Below, one piece after another: positions 17,383 to 26,260 of a DNA stretch of 64,000 nt; positions within the stretch are counted from its first letter, which is position 1, and each line of letters starts with the position of its first letter. The notes beneath the pieces are model-generated. The model did not search any database. It was not told the DNA's origin and saw nothing but the letters and a program-made list of their open reading frames with translations. The translations under genes and the position numbers were made by a program. The stretch is from Lachnoclostridium sp. UBA1308 (GTDB lineage: Bacteria > Bacillota > Clostridia > Lachnospirales > Lachnospiraceae): NCBI GenBank assembly GCA_002307215.1, contig DBTU01000012.1:1-64000 (forward strand), read 5' to 3'.

Positions 17383-17604
17383 TTGCAATGCTTGCTAATG
17401 GAGCCAGCGGAAATCACAAGGGATCCCAAAGGTACAAAGGCCGGGGCTGCAACCCTTATTAAGGTGAATTTAAAAAGTGTTGAAGATGAACCGGATAAAC
17501 GTGTTATTCTTGATAGACCCTTTATCTATGCCATTATTGATTCCAAAACAAATATTCCCATCTTTTTAGGGGTAGTATCAGATATGAATGAGATCAAAGA
17601 ATAA
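17383..17604 (+). pseudogene. Serpin C-terminal fragment
   Basis: The last ~65 codons of a serpin. The reactive-loop hinge is visible as DPKGTKAGAATLIKV, compared with the usual EEGTEAAAATA. The closing strands follow as VILDRPFIYAIIDSKTNIP then IFLGVV. A normal serpin has about 370-400 residues; the upstream ~300 are missing, with stops and no start nearby. It is followed by a good terminator at 17644-17680. This is a decayed gene; the family call rests on the hinge and RPF motifs. Confidence 0.7.
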
Positions 17605-17643
17605 TATAGTAGGCCGCAGACGGTTTCTCTGTTTAAAAACAAC

Positions 17644-17680
17644 CAGACCTAAGACACTGATTTTACGTGGCTTAGGTCTG
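17644..17680 (+). terminator. Terminator after the serpin remnant
   Basis: CAGACCTAAG (17644-17653) pairs with CTTAGGTCTG (17671-17680), followed by TTCTTTT. Confidence 0.75.
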
Positions 17681-17736
17681 TTCTTTTGTAAATTTATATA
17701 CCTTTTGAAGTGAAGACTGCAAGAAAAGTTATCATT

Positions 17737-17871
17737 TTACCCAATATCCTTGACATTCACCATAATCGGCGATGTTCCGAAGATCAGCGCGGCATCTTTT
17801 CCGCTTACCGATATTTTGCTGTCAGGTACATAGCTTCCACTGGTTAATACGAGATGACAATTTAGTGCGAC
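17737..17871 (-). pseudogene. Short C-terminal remnant of an unknown, probably secreted protein
   Basis: A minus-strand frame ending at 17737 reads LTSGSYVPDSKISVSGKDAA and then LIFGTSPIMVNVKDIG before the stop. It looks like the last beta-strands of an extracellular domain. No start or ribosome site is present. A low-confidence fossil. Confidence 0.3.
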
Positions 17872-17905
17872 ACCCCTATTTTGTATGAACAATGAGCTTA
17901 CTTAA

Positions 17906-19612
17906 TTAGTTGATTTTAAACCTTGATATAGCCTGCATAAGAACACTAACATTTCCTTTTGCCTGCTGCGTCTCATTCACCGTTCGTTTCGATTCATCTA
18001 CTGAGCTACTGGCCTTATCTGCAATATTCGTAGTCCCCTGAGCACCCTCATTTGTAGCAGAAGCCACTTCATTTACAGTAGCTGTAATATTTTCAATTGA
18101 TGCTAATAATTCCTCCGTTGTCGAGCTAAGTTCCGTCACTAATTCATCAACCTTTTTCGCATCATTACTATAGTCCTCTGTTGCTATTAACATTTTTCCA
18201 TAATCACCACGTACATTTTTCGATACGAATTCCAAAATTGCACTTGCACTATCAGACAAATTATGCACCGCACTCAAAACTGTATTATTGATCACCTGAA
18301 TTTGATTTACTGTTCGCGTGGAGTCTTCTGCCAGCTTGCCTATTTCTCCTGCAACTACTGAAAACCCTTTCCCGGCATCGCCTGCTCTTGCTGCCTCAAT
18401 GGATGCATTCAAGGATAAGAGATTCGTCTGACCTGTAATGTCAAGAATTGCCTTAGCCAATTCATTTATTTTTTCTACTTCCTTTGAATCCTCGATTGCC
18501 TTTCTCAAATTTCCCTCGACCTTAACAAATATAGAATCGGCTTCTTGCTGTGAATGAACAAAATCTTTACGAAGGCTAGAGGCACGGCTATTGATTTCAT
18601 TTACCGTATTGGCTCCATCCTGTGCCCTTTTTGCTATGTTTTGTACTGCACAATTAATCTCTTCAACGGTAGCATTGACCTCTTCTGTTGATGCGGCTGT
18701 TTCTTCCATTCCTGCAGAGAGCTCTTGCGTGGTAGCCGAAATATCTTCAATATACCCATTTAGCCTTCCAATATTCGCATTCACTTGATCAACAGAAGTA
18801 TCTACTGAATTTGCACAATTGTGTACCTCTTGGAAGGACTCTCGAATCCTGGCAATAAAACTATTAAGAGCATTCGCCATTTCTCCAATCTCATCATGAC
18901 TCTTAACAATGATTTGACAGGTCAAATCATTATTCTTTTCTGCCTCTATCAAACTATCTTTGAGTATTTTTATTGGTTTAATTATCATTCTACTTAATAG
19001 TAAGCTTAGTACAATAGCCAAAATCACAAACCCAACAAGCAAAATTATCATTAATTGCTGTGCATCTTCGGCTGATTTGACAGACTTTTCAAGGATCTGA
19101 GTGATTTGATTTTGACGAAATGCTTGGTACTCCTTTAACTTATCACTGAGTGCGGCGGCGGCTGGTACCATTTTATTATTCATTATTGTTAGTACTTCAT
19201 CATCCTTGCCGGCAGCTTTTGCAGGAATCATTTCCCCAACAGCGATCTTCTCATACGCACCATCAAGATCAAAGGCTTCTTTACTTAGCCTTTTTCCCTC
19301 TTCACTAACTGCTGTTGCAATAAGCTCCTGGAACAACGCTTCATTTTCTTTATCTAATCCGTTAAAATCATCAACAAATGAAGTATCTCCTGTGATTACA
19401 TACCCACGTAATGCAGCTACTTCCTTTATCGCGTTTTCAGTTACCTGATTTGTTTTTTGATAGAGTGGCAAATACTCCTTATAAATGCTACCTGCATCAT
19501 TAGCCATAGCATTAATTTGCATAATTGATACTAAGGTAACAAATACAGCGATTACCGTTACCCCCATAAATCCACCTAACACCTTTAATAATAAACTTCC
19601 TTTGTTTTTCAT
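17906..19612 (-). CDS. Methyl-accepting chemotaxis protein
   Basis: 568 aa. Membrane segment 1 at about residues 9-31, then a helical 4HB-type periplasmic sensor to about 185, and segment 2 at 188-208 (LMIILLVGFVILAIVLSLLL). A HAMP domain follows (IIKPIKILKDSLIEAEKNNDL). The cytoplasmic signalling hairpin has its tip at LNASIEAARAGDAGKGFSVVAGEI. AGGAGG lies 7 bases before the start. It relays a ligand signal to CheA/CheW encoded elsewhere. An HD-GYP fossil lies directly upstream. Confidence 0.93.
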   Translation of the reverse strand: MKNKGSLLLKVLGGFMGVTVIAVFVTLVSIMQINAMANDAGSIYKEYLPLYQKTNQVTENAIKEVAALRGYVITGDTSFVDDFNGLDKENEALFQELIATAVSEEGKRLSKEAFDLDGAYEKIAVGEMIPAKAAGKDDEVLTIMNNKMVPAAAALSDKLKEYQAFRQNQITQILEKSVKSAEDAQQLMIILLVGFVILAIVLSLLLSRMIIKPIKILKDSLIEAEKNNDLTCQIIVKSHDEIGEMANALNSFIARIRESFQEVHNCANSVDTSVDQVNANIGRLNGYIEDISATTQELSAGMEETAASTEEVNATVEEINCAVQNIAKRAQDGANTVNEINSRASSLRKDFVHSQQEADSIFVKVEGNLRKAIEDSKEVEKINELAKAILDITGQTNLLSLNASIEAARAGDAGKGFSVVAGEIGKLAEDSTRTVNQIQVINNTVLSAVHNLSDSASAILEFVSKNVRGDYGKMLIATEDYSNDAKKVDELVTELSSTTEELLASIENITATVNEVASATNEGAQGTTNIADKASSSVDESKRTVNETQQAKGNVSVLMQAISRFKIN

Positions 19613-19699
19613 TTTTCTCCTCCTATTATATACCTTTGGTTTCCATATGCTTGCAAGCTCCGGATTAATTAAGTACCAGCATTCCTCTTCAACCCCCCG

Positions 19700-19793
19700 A
19701 TTATCAGCAACATTTCTCTCCTACCAATGATGCCGATGTCATGAAGAATTCCCGTCGCCCTTATCCTCTCCACCTCCTCGTCGTTCCTATTGT
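19700..19793 (-). pseudogene. HD-GYP phosphodiesterase-like fossil
   Basis: A minus-strand frame reads NDEEVERIRATGILHDIGII, matching the LHDIGKIG core of HD-GYP domains, but only ~30 codons are recognisable and no start exists. It lies in the 267-base gap upstream of the chemotaxis receptor gene. Confidence 0.35.
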
Positions 19794-19880
19794 TTTATAC
19801 TCCTGCACTCCTATAATCTGCGTTGAGTGCGAATATTTCTATAAATTCTTTCCATGATGTTTTCTTCATAACAATACGTT

Positions 19881-20495
19881 TTACCTCATTATATTTTCTG
19901 AAAAAAATCCAACTATGATATCTTTATATAGCTCCCACCATTTTTCCAATGTCTGAGTTCTAATTGCTTGTCCCGAAATAAGCATTTCATTAATAATTCC
20001 ATCCATCAGTTTCTTTATCCCTTCATACAGTAATCTATTTTCGGCTTCTGCTCTATCAAAACAGCCGGACAAATAAGGTTCCCATATCTGATATTCTTCC
20101 CCATCATACTTTTCGTTGATTTCTCTGATTTCATTTGCCAATTCCATAACCGGAAACAACCGATATCTTAACAACAACTTATAAGATGCACTATCGAGGT
20201 GAACCAATTCAATTTCCTTTATGAACATCTGTCTCATACCTTCTTTATCTGAAGTACATGGAATCTCAGAAGCCTTTTCTCGAAGCAACTCCAAATGCGT
20301 TTTGTGTACACTATGAAGAACATCGAAAAAAAGTTTTTTTTTCGATGGATAGTAGAAGTATATTGTCGAAGCATTTATTCCGACCTCTGTACCTATTTCT
20401 CGCAGATTTGTCGCCTCGTATCCTTTCTCAACAAACAAACGAAATGCAATATTCATAATTAAATCTGCCGTTTTTTTATCTGGATTTTTTCCCAT
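19881..20495 (-). CDS. TetR/AcrR-family transcriptional regulator
   Basis: 204 aa from the ATG at 20495, chosen because GGAGG lies 6 bases upstream; longer readings run into the operator. The helix-turn-helix is NLREIGTEVGINASTIYFYYPSKKKLFF. The rest is a helical ligand-binding domain. A perfect inverted repeat stands 37 bases upstream, consistent with autorepression. No divergent exporter is next to it, so its other targets may be distant, or include the hybrid kinase further upstream. Confidence 0.85.
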   Translation of the reverse strand: MGKNPDKKTADLIMNIAFRLFVEKGYEATNLREIGTEVGINASTIYFYYPSKKKLFFDVLHSVHKTHLELLREKASEIPCTSDKEGMRQMFIKEIELVHLDSASYKLLLRYRLFPVMELANEIREINEKYDGEEYQIWEPYLSGCFDRAEAENRLLYEGIKKLMDGIINEMLISGQAIRTQTLEKWWELYKDIIVGFFSENIMR

Positions 20496-20531
20496 ATTCA
20501 TCCTCCACCGAATCATCATAGGCTCAAATAA

Positions 20532-20557
20532 TTTAATCAAACGTTTGTTTGATTAAA
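20532..20557. promoter_or_regulatory. TetR operator (perfect inverted repeat)
   Basis: TTTAATCAAAC at 20532-20542 and its complement GTTTGATTAAA at 20547-20557, with a 4-base centre, just upstream of the TetR gene. Confidence 0.75.
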
Positions 20558-20612
20558 TATTACAACATTTTTCGACATAATGCAAGAAAATACTACTGTA
20601 AAATATAGTTTT

Positions 20613-20677
20613 CGAGAATATGATTTTCCTCGTGTACATGTCCTTCAAACAGTACATTAGGGTAAATCATATTCTCG
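20613..20677 (+). terminator. 14-bp inverted repeat with T-rich plus-strand flank
   Basis: CGAGAATATGATTT at 20613-20626 is complementary to AAATCATATTCTCG at 20664-20677. The T-rich tail (ATTTTTCTATTTT) is on the plus strand, running into the 3' end of the minus-strand kinase. It may insulate the kinase from plus transcription or stabilise the kinase mRNA 3' end. Confidence 0.5.
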
Positions 20678-20683
20678 ATTTTT

Positions 20684-23002
20684 CTATTTTGCAGCAGCCC
20701 GTTCTAACAAGTCTCTAATTTTATGAATCAAGAGCTCTATATCAATTGGTTTTGTTATATAATCATCCATCCCTGCCTTCATGCACTTTTCCTTATCCTC
20801 AAGACGAGCATATGCCGTCATGGCAATTATGGGTATGTTATGTCTCTTTTTTTCCCCTCGTATTTTTTCTGTCAAACGATACCCATTCATATACGGCATC
20901 TGTATATCCATTAATATCACATCAAACTCTTCGTTATTAAGAATCTCCAACGCTTCCTTAGCAGAATATGCCGCTGTGAAATTAATCTTTTCTTTTTCTA
21001 TTACATGCTTAATCAATTCCTGATTCATTATATTATCATCTACACTTAAAATCTTTCTCCTGCCATTTTCCATGCCGGCAAACACAAGTTGAGAGGGTGG
21101 AACCACTGCAACCTCGTGTTCACTAATTTTTCGGAGTATACATTGAAAAATGAAGGTACTTCCTTTCCCTCTATCTCCTTCATAAAGCAAATTACCTTCC
21201 ATCGCATCACTGTACTTTTTGCATATTGTAAGTCCAAGCCCCGTTCCACAGTACTTTTTGTCATCCGACTCTTCCTCTTGTGTAAAAGCCTCAAACATAT
21301 GCCCTTGAAACTCCGTTCCAATACCAACACCTGTATCTTTTATTCGAAATTCTATCTTTACATAATTATTCTGCATTTCAATAACCTTGGCCCGAATTCC
21401 AATCATTCCTTCTTCAGTAAATTTCAACGCATTTGACAGTAAATTATTGAGTATTTGTTTGATCTTCAGAACATCCCCAATATATTCCCCTTCCATTTGT
21501 GGATCAATATAGCAGCTTGCATCTAAATCCTTTTGATTCGCTGCAATTTGCAAATCCCGAAATAGTTCCCGAATGACTTCTACCAAAGTAAACTTTTCTT
21601 TTAATAGATGAACCCCCTCTTGCTCAGCTTTCGAGAGATCCAAAATATCTGTAACAATATTCTTTAAGATTTCACTGGCATTGTGTATTAAGGCTAATAA
21701 GTCTTTGCTTATATCACTAACTTCTTCTTCCCTTAATAGTTGAGCCGCCATAATAATCCCATTGAGAGGTGTTCTGATTTCATGACTTATATTAGCTATA
21801 AATAAGCTCTTGACCCGATTTGCTCTTTGAGCCTCTTCTGCCAACATCTCGAGTTTCTTATTATTGCTCTCTAGTTCTATTTCGCTCATCTTTTTGTCTG
21901 TGATATCTTCATAGGTTCCCACAAGCCTTTTGGATTTTCCATTTTCAAAGCTGTCAAATACCTTGCCTTTCATTCGTACCCACCGATAATCCGTTTGTCC
22001 TTTCGGAAGGATACAGAATTCAATCGCTAAAGCCTTCTCTTTATTAACCTCGTTTTGGAAGGACCGAACTCGCTCCATGTCTTCTGGATTTACTTGCTGA
22101 AGCAAATTTTCATACCCTTCTACTAACTCTTCATTACTGTACCCGAATAAGTTATTCGATCCATTATGCAAGACCAGTTCCTTTGTACTATAATCAAAAT
22201 CCCATATGCCAAAATCGCCGCCCTCAAGTGCTAACGCTGATCTTTTTTGATGTTCTTTCAGCAATTCTTCTCTCATTTCCAGCTCTGTCAAGTCACTGTA
22301 CATAACCATATAAGAAGTCATATTAGAGTTCTCATCATATAGGGGCGCATAGGAGCATTTCACCATAAACGAACTTCCTTCTTTACGACATCTTTTCGTC
22401 TTAAAATTTTGGATTGTTTTTCCACTTTCAAGCTCTTTCTTGATATATTCAAATTCCTTAATTCTATCCATTGGTAATAAAAAATCAATATTTTTCCCTA
22501 GCACCTCAGCCCTCTGATACCCAAAGGTCACTTCTGCCGAATGGTTCCATTCCTTTATTATGAAGTCTAGGTCGCTAATAATAAATGCCTCACTGGATAT
22601 GCTTCTCGATACATCAAACATATCGGCCTTATTTTGTGTTTTATATATATTTGTCATATCTTGTACCGTACTGATAAAGTATTTCTGCTTACCTATCTTC
22701 TCCTGCATCCCCACCGTTCTGACTCTAACCGGTACAACTGTTCCATCTTTTTTTCGGTCAAGGGTTTGAAATTCTATCCCATGTTCAAATGCTCTTTCGA
22801 TTTTCATCTGCATATTGTCCCTATCAACTTTAACATCAATCTGACTAATGTTCATAGAAAGCATCTCCTCATATATATAACCATAAAACTCGATTGCCGC
22901 CCTATTGGCAAATACAATCGTACCATCTAATAAAGTTATTAATATGAAGTCGTACATGTTGTCAAATATCTTTTTAAATGTATTACCAATTGCCTTATCC
23001 AT
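20684..23002 (-). CDS. Hybrid histidine kinase with multiple PAS domains and a receiver
   Basis: 772 aa from the ATG at 23002 (GGGAGAAGAGAT upstream; a 32-residue longer reading lacks a site). Soluble, no membrane segments. Three PAS domains span about residues 12-130, 135-255 and 260-385. HisKA follows with IANISHEIRTPLNGII, then a HATPase domain (NLLSNALKFTEEG, GTGLGLTICKKY). The C-terminal receiver has Asp in DVILMDIQMPYMNGYRL and a Lys in YITKPID. Redox, ligand or light sensing by the PAS domains cannot be told. Its output would be phosphotransfer to an unlinked protein. Confidence 0.9.
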   Translation of the reverse strand: MDKAIGNTFKKIFDNMYDFILITLLDGTIVFANRAAIEFYGYIYEEMLSMNISQIDVKVDRDNMQMKIERAFEHGIEFQTLDRKKDGTVVPVRVRTVGMQEKIGKQKYFISTVQDMTNIYKTQNKADMFDVSRSISSEAFIISDLDFIIKEWNHSAEVTFGYQRAEVLGKNIDFLLPMDRIKEFEYIKKELESGKTIQNFKTKRCRKEGSSFMVKCSYAPLYDENSNMTSYMVMYSDLTELEMREELLKEHQKRSALALEGGDFGIWDFDYSTKELVLHNGSNNLFGYSNEELVEGYENLLQQVNPEDMERVRSFQNEVNKEKALAIEFCILPKGQTDYRWVRMKGKVFDSFENGKSKRLVGTYEDITDKKMSEIELESNNKKLEMLAEEAQRANRVKSLFIANISHEIRTPLNGIIMAAQLLREEEVSDISKDLLALIHNASEILKNIVTDILDLSKAEQEGVHLLKEKFTLVEVIRELFRDLQIAANQKDLDASCYIDPQMEGEYIGDVLKIKQILNNLLSNALKFTEEGMIGIRAKVIEMQNNYVKIEFRIKDTGVGIGTEFQGHMFEAFTQEEESDDKKYCGTGLGLTICKKYSDAMEGNLLYEGDRGKGSTFIFQCILRKISEHEVAVVPPSQLVFAGMENGRRKILSVDDNIMNQELIKHVIEKEKINFTAAYSAKEALEILNNEEFDVILMDIQMPYMNGYRLTEKIRGEKKRHNIPIIAMTAYARLEDKEKCMKAGMDDYITKPIDIELLIHKIRDLLERAAAK

Positions 23003-23228
23003 ATCTCTTCTCCCATCATAAACTCTACTTGTCTTTTCTGTCACACGAAATAATCTATGCAAAACACTTCTGCTACTTATCCTAATACACCCCTGCAAAC
23101 CTACACTTAATAAATATACTTATGCTATTTCGAGGACACTGATAAAGTCCCTATCATTTAATATATCATCACCACAACTAATTATAAATAGAAAACAAAT
23201 ATCTTATATCGTAAAAAGGACTAATCAT

Positions 23229-23366
23229 AGCAAGGATATCAATGAATGGATAAACACACTGGATTCTGAAAAGCTCCAAACAGATTTGGCAAGATTCAGT
23301 GATTTGATAAACGACATCACTTCTGTCTATGCTTCGCTATTGCAAAGCGATAACAGCGATTATTAG
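23229..23366 (+). pseudogene. Coding remnant of unknown identity
   Basis: The 557-base gap between divergent genes contains a plus-strand frame reading DINEWINTLDSEKLQTDLAR and on to a TAG at 23366. A second frame directly after it ends AKRPENKKQDVILDVVINLL and stops. They look like two frames of a decayed gene. No start or ribosome site is present. Not recognised. Confidence 0.3.
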
Positions 23367-23559
23367 AACCATTGAAGCGAAAAGGCCGGAGAATAAAAAG
23401 CAAGATGTGATACTGGATGTCGTAATTAATCTCTTGTAAGATCGTGTCTAGAAAATAAGATATCCTGTGAGAAATCCTACTCCACCCCACAAATACTTGC
23501 ATAAATTGTCGGGTATTTGTTCTAGACCTATATTATACTTAATGTGAAGGGAGAAGTAC

Positions 23560-24402
23560 ATGGATACCCTGGAAAACATGAAGCAAGCAATTGATTATAT
23601 CGAAAGTAATCTTGACAGCGAACTTGAATATTCAAGGATTGCACAAATCGCATTATGCTCTCAATATCACTTTCAGCGCATGTTTGGTTTTCTTATCGGC
23701 CTACCGCTATCCGAGTATATACGGCGACGTCGCTTAACCCTTGCCGCCTTTGACTTGCAGAATGGTAATGAAAAGATAATTGATATTGCTTTGAAGTATG
23801 GCTATAATTCGCCTGATTCATTTTCTCGTGCATTTATAGCACTGCATGGAATTCTGCCGTCAAAGGCAAGAGAAAAAGGTATAACCTTAAAGGCGTATCC
23901 GCGTATAACATTCTCCTTATCACTAAAAGGAGTGGTTGAGATGAACTATAGAATTGAGCAAAAGGATTCATTTACCATTGTAGGTATTACGCAAAGATTT
24001 TCTCATATTGAAGGCATGGGTGAAAACATAGGGAAGATGTGGAGTGAGACACCGGCGGAAACAATCGGGCAAATCGCCGGGCTTGGGGATGGGTTAGTGG
24101 GTGTATACAGCGGAATGTATGAAGATAACACGACGGATTACTACATTGCCTCCATAACGAAAAAAGATTGTCCCAAAACGCTGTGCAGACTTGAAATACC
24201 ATCTCTTACCTGGGCGATTTTTGAAATAACCGGCCCAATGCCTACAGCAATGGCAGAAATATGGGTGCGGATTTTTTCAGAATGGTTTCCTACCTCCGGA
24301 TATGAACACGCAGAAGCACCGGAAGTGGAGTGGTACTCAAGCGGTGATCTGAGCTCTTCTGATTACAAAAGCGAAATATGGATTCCAGTTATTAAAAAGT
24401 AA
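23560..24402 (+). CDS. AraC-family regulator with GyrI-like effector domain
   Basis: N-terminal AraC double helix-turn-helix, residues 1-107 (LEYSRIAQIALCSQYHFQRMFG, DIALKYGYNSPDSFSRAF). A C-terminal GyrI/SbmC-like ligand-binding domain of about 155 residues follows (WAIFEITGPMPTAMAEIWVRIF). This architecture is shared with Rob/BmrR-type sensors of toxic small molecules. GGGAGAAG precedes the ATG. It is monocistronic and followed by a strong terminator. Confidence 0.9.
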   Translation: MDTLENMKQAIDYIESNLDSELEYSRIAQIALCSQYHFQRMFGFLIGLPLSEYIRRRRLTLAAFDLQNGNEKIIDIALKYGYNSPDSFSRAFIALHGILPSKAREKGITLKAYPRITFSLSLKGVVEMNYRIEQKDSFTIVGITQRFSHIEGMGENIGKMWSETPAETIGQIAGLGDGLVGVYSGMYEDNTTDYYIASITKKDCPKTLCRLEIPSLTWAIFEITGPMPTAMAEIWVRIFSEWFPTSGYEHAEAPEVEWYSSGDLSSSDYKSEIWIPVIKK

Positions 24403-24410
24403 TGTCAAAT

Positions 24411-24443
24411 ACAGCCCGTCGAGATTTTTCATCGACGGGCTGT
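24411..24443 (+). terminator. Terminator after the AraC/GyrI gene
   Basis: ACAGCCCGTCGA (24411-24422) pairs with TCGACGGGCTGT (24432-24443), followed by a TCTATCTTC tail. Confidence 0.75.
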
Positions 24444-24494
24444 TCTATCTTCGTATCTGTTCTATCTTCGTATCAGTCTTATATCAATTAGATT

Positions 24495-25616
24495 TTATTT
24501 TTTCTGTTGGATGGCCTCATCTTCTTTGGCAGAAGCTTCCCCTCGAGTAAAGGTTATTGCAACTCCTTTATATTTCAATTCTAAGGTCTCCTTATTCAAC
24601 GAATATGCAAATTGTAATTTCATATCTTCCTCAAAAGTATCTGTGGCATCTTCAACAGAAAGTGTTTTATCTGACAAATCCCAAAAGTCAAGCTTCACAT
24701 AAGGAAGTATAGAATACGTAAATTCATATTCTTCATTATTATTACTGTAACCGCTCCAGTTTACAGTGATATATCCGTCTACCGTTCCTATCGAATATAA
24801 TTCACTGGCAAAATATATTGTGTCCATGTCATATAACGCAAAATAATCTCCTAAATCTAATTTTAACTCACTCACATCTGAACCGTCGGAGGCACTGCTT
24901 GCATTCCAGATATAACCCTTCATAGCTATGTCCGCTTTCACATTCTTATCCATTTTAAATAACAACTTATCCGTTTGATACTCAATGCAAAAATATCCAC
25001 CCTCCGTAAAATAAAAGGAACAGTTTGATAACTTAGGTATCGTAAATGGAGGATCAAAATCTGCATCCTCTGAACAATCTAATGTAATCTGCATGTTTTC
25101 CGTATCTATTGAGAAATCACCCATCATACAAGGATTTCCGACGGTATCCCATAGGTTGAAGGTTCCGGCTTCGCTAAAAGTAACCGCTAGATATGTATAC
25201 ATGCCAATTTCATGCCATTCAGTACCGCATAATAATGTTAACACGTCTTCCCTTGATAATTTATTCTCAACTTTTTTTTCATCGTCTTTCTTATCGTCTG
25301 GCGATATATCGCCGGCCTCCACGGTTGGCTTATTATTGTTATTTTGGTCTTCCTCTGATTTATCATTACTAGTCTCATCTTCTGACTTATCATTACTACC
25401 CTCATCCGCTGATTCAGACACGCCATTACTATCTTTATCGATAACTTCGTTTCCGTTGTTTTCCTCGGCTTCGGCTGTAACCTTATTGTTGTTATTTTCA
25501 ACCGGCAATTCTTCGCCGTTGTTCTTTCTATTACCCATAATAACCAAAAGCGTAACCATTATCAGTATTACTAATACGGCACAACCGGCAATAATAATCT
25601 TTTTTTTGTTTAACAT
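24495..25616 (-). CDS. Membrane-anchored protein with acidic Asn/Asp/Ser linker, unknown function
   Basis: 373 aa from the ATG at 25616 (AAGGAGGT 8 bases upstream; a longer reading is not supported). One N-terminal membrane segment (about residues 7-28). A low-complexity acidic spacer runs to about 110, with the near-repeat SNDKSEDETSNDKSEED. A ~250-residue extracytoplasmic beta-rich region follows, containing two similar blocks (TFNLWDTVG... and ...DLGDYFALYDMD). No enzymatic motif was recognised. Probably surface exposed. Confidence 0.65.
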   Translation of the reverse strand: MLNKKKIIIAGCAVLVILIMVTLLVIMGNRKNNGEELPVENNNNKVTAEAEENNGNEVIDKDSNGVSESADEGSNDKSEDETSNDKSEEDQNNNNKPTVEAGDISPDDKKDDEKKVENKLSREDVLTLLCGTEWHEIGMYTYLAVTFSEAGTFNLWDTVGNPCMMGDFSIDTENMQITLDCSEDADFDPPFTIPKLSNCSFYFTEGGYFCIEYQTDKLLFKMDKNVKADIAMKGYIWNASSASDGSDVSELKLDLGDYFALYDMDTIYFASELYSIGTVDGYITVNWSGYSNNNEEYEFTYSILPYVKLDFWDLSDKTLSVEDATDTFEEDMKLQFAYSLNKETLELKYKGVAITFTRGEASAKEDEAIQQKK

Positions 25617-25984
25617 TGTGTTACCTCCTTTTATATATAGAATAGAAGTTTTCTCTATTCGTATATCCACCTCTATTTATATCCGGTTTTTACAAATACG
25701 TTTATATCTTACAACTGTTCTTAATACTCATCAAGTATAATCTTGATAAAGTGGTACGGATGTATTTGAAAAGATAATAAATTACTTCAATATTTGTAGA
25801 GGATATTTTGAAGATTATGTCAAATAAAGATTTATTATACAGGGTTGATTACTCGATTATAAACAACCCGAGACATACAACAGAGAAAAATATATACAAA
25901 ATATACAAATAGGTAAAAACAATGCTTATAGAAGTAAAGATATTACATTTATGTCCTGGATAGATAATTATATAATGAGAGGAG

Positions 25985-26200
25985 AAAGAGACTGCAATCG
26001 CAGTATTTCATGAAGATGGTACCGCACAGTATGAAAGCAAGGACTATTCCTTTGAATGTGACAGTCCGTTTATTAAGCGAAAGGATCCGGACGGTGAGAC
26101 AATTCAGCTTCGTTATGCACTTGATGAGCCGGATGGTCTGGTAGGTGAATGGTCATGCAAAGAAAAAAATGGGCAACAAATAATAAGTATGGAAATGTGA
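25985..26200 (+). pseudogene. Last ~70 codons of an unidentified gene
   Basis: A plus-strand frame from 25985 reads KETAIAVFHEDGTAQYESKD and ends at a TGA at 26200 with no start codon in reach. An AGAGGAG lies just upstream, but no ATG, GTG or TTG follows it in frame. It looks like a truncated gene. The rest of 25617-26260 contains only the importer leader. Confidence 0.35.
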
Positions 26201-26260
26201 TTTGGTTTTAAATGAATATCACATTAACATAAATAAAAAACATTTTTGAGGAGGAGAATT

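Noticed and set aside
20613..20677. Inverted repeat as the normal terminator of the hybrid kinase gene
   Set aside because: The T-rich side is on the plus strand, the wrong direction for the minus-strand kinase; kept as a structure of uncertain role.
25093..25740. 215-codon plus-strand ORF opposite the anchored acidic protein
   Set aside because: It is the antisense of a low-complexity Asp/Asn/Ser coding region and its Ser/Leu bias follows from that; no ribosome site.
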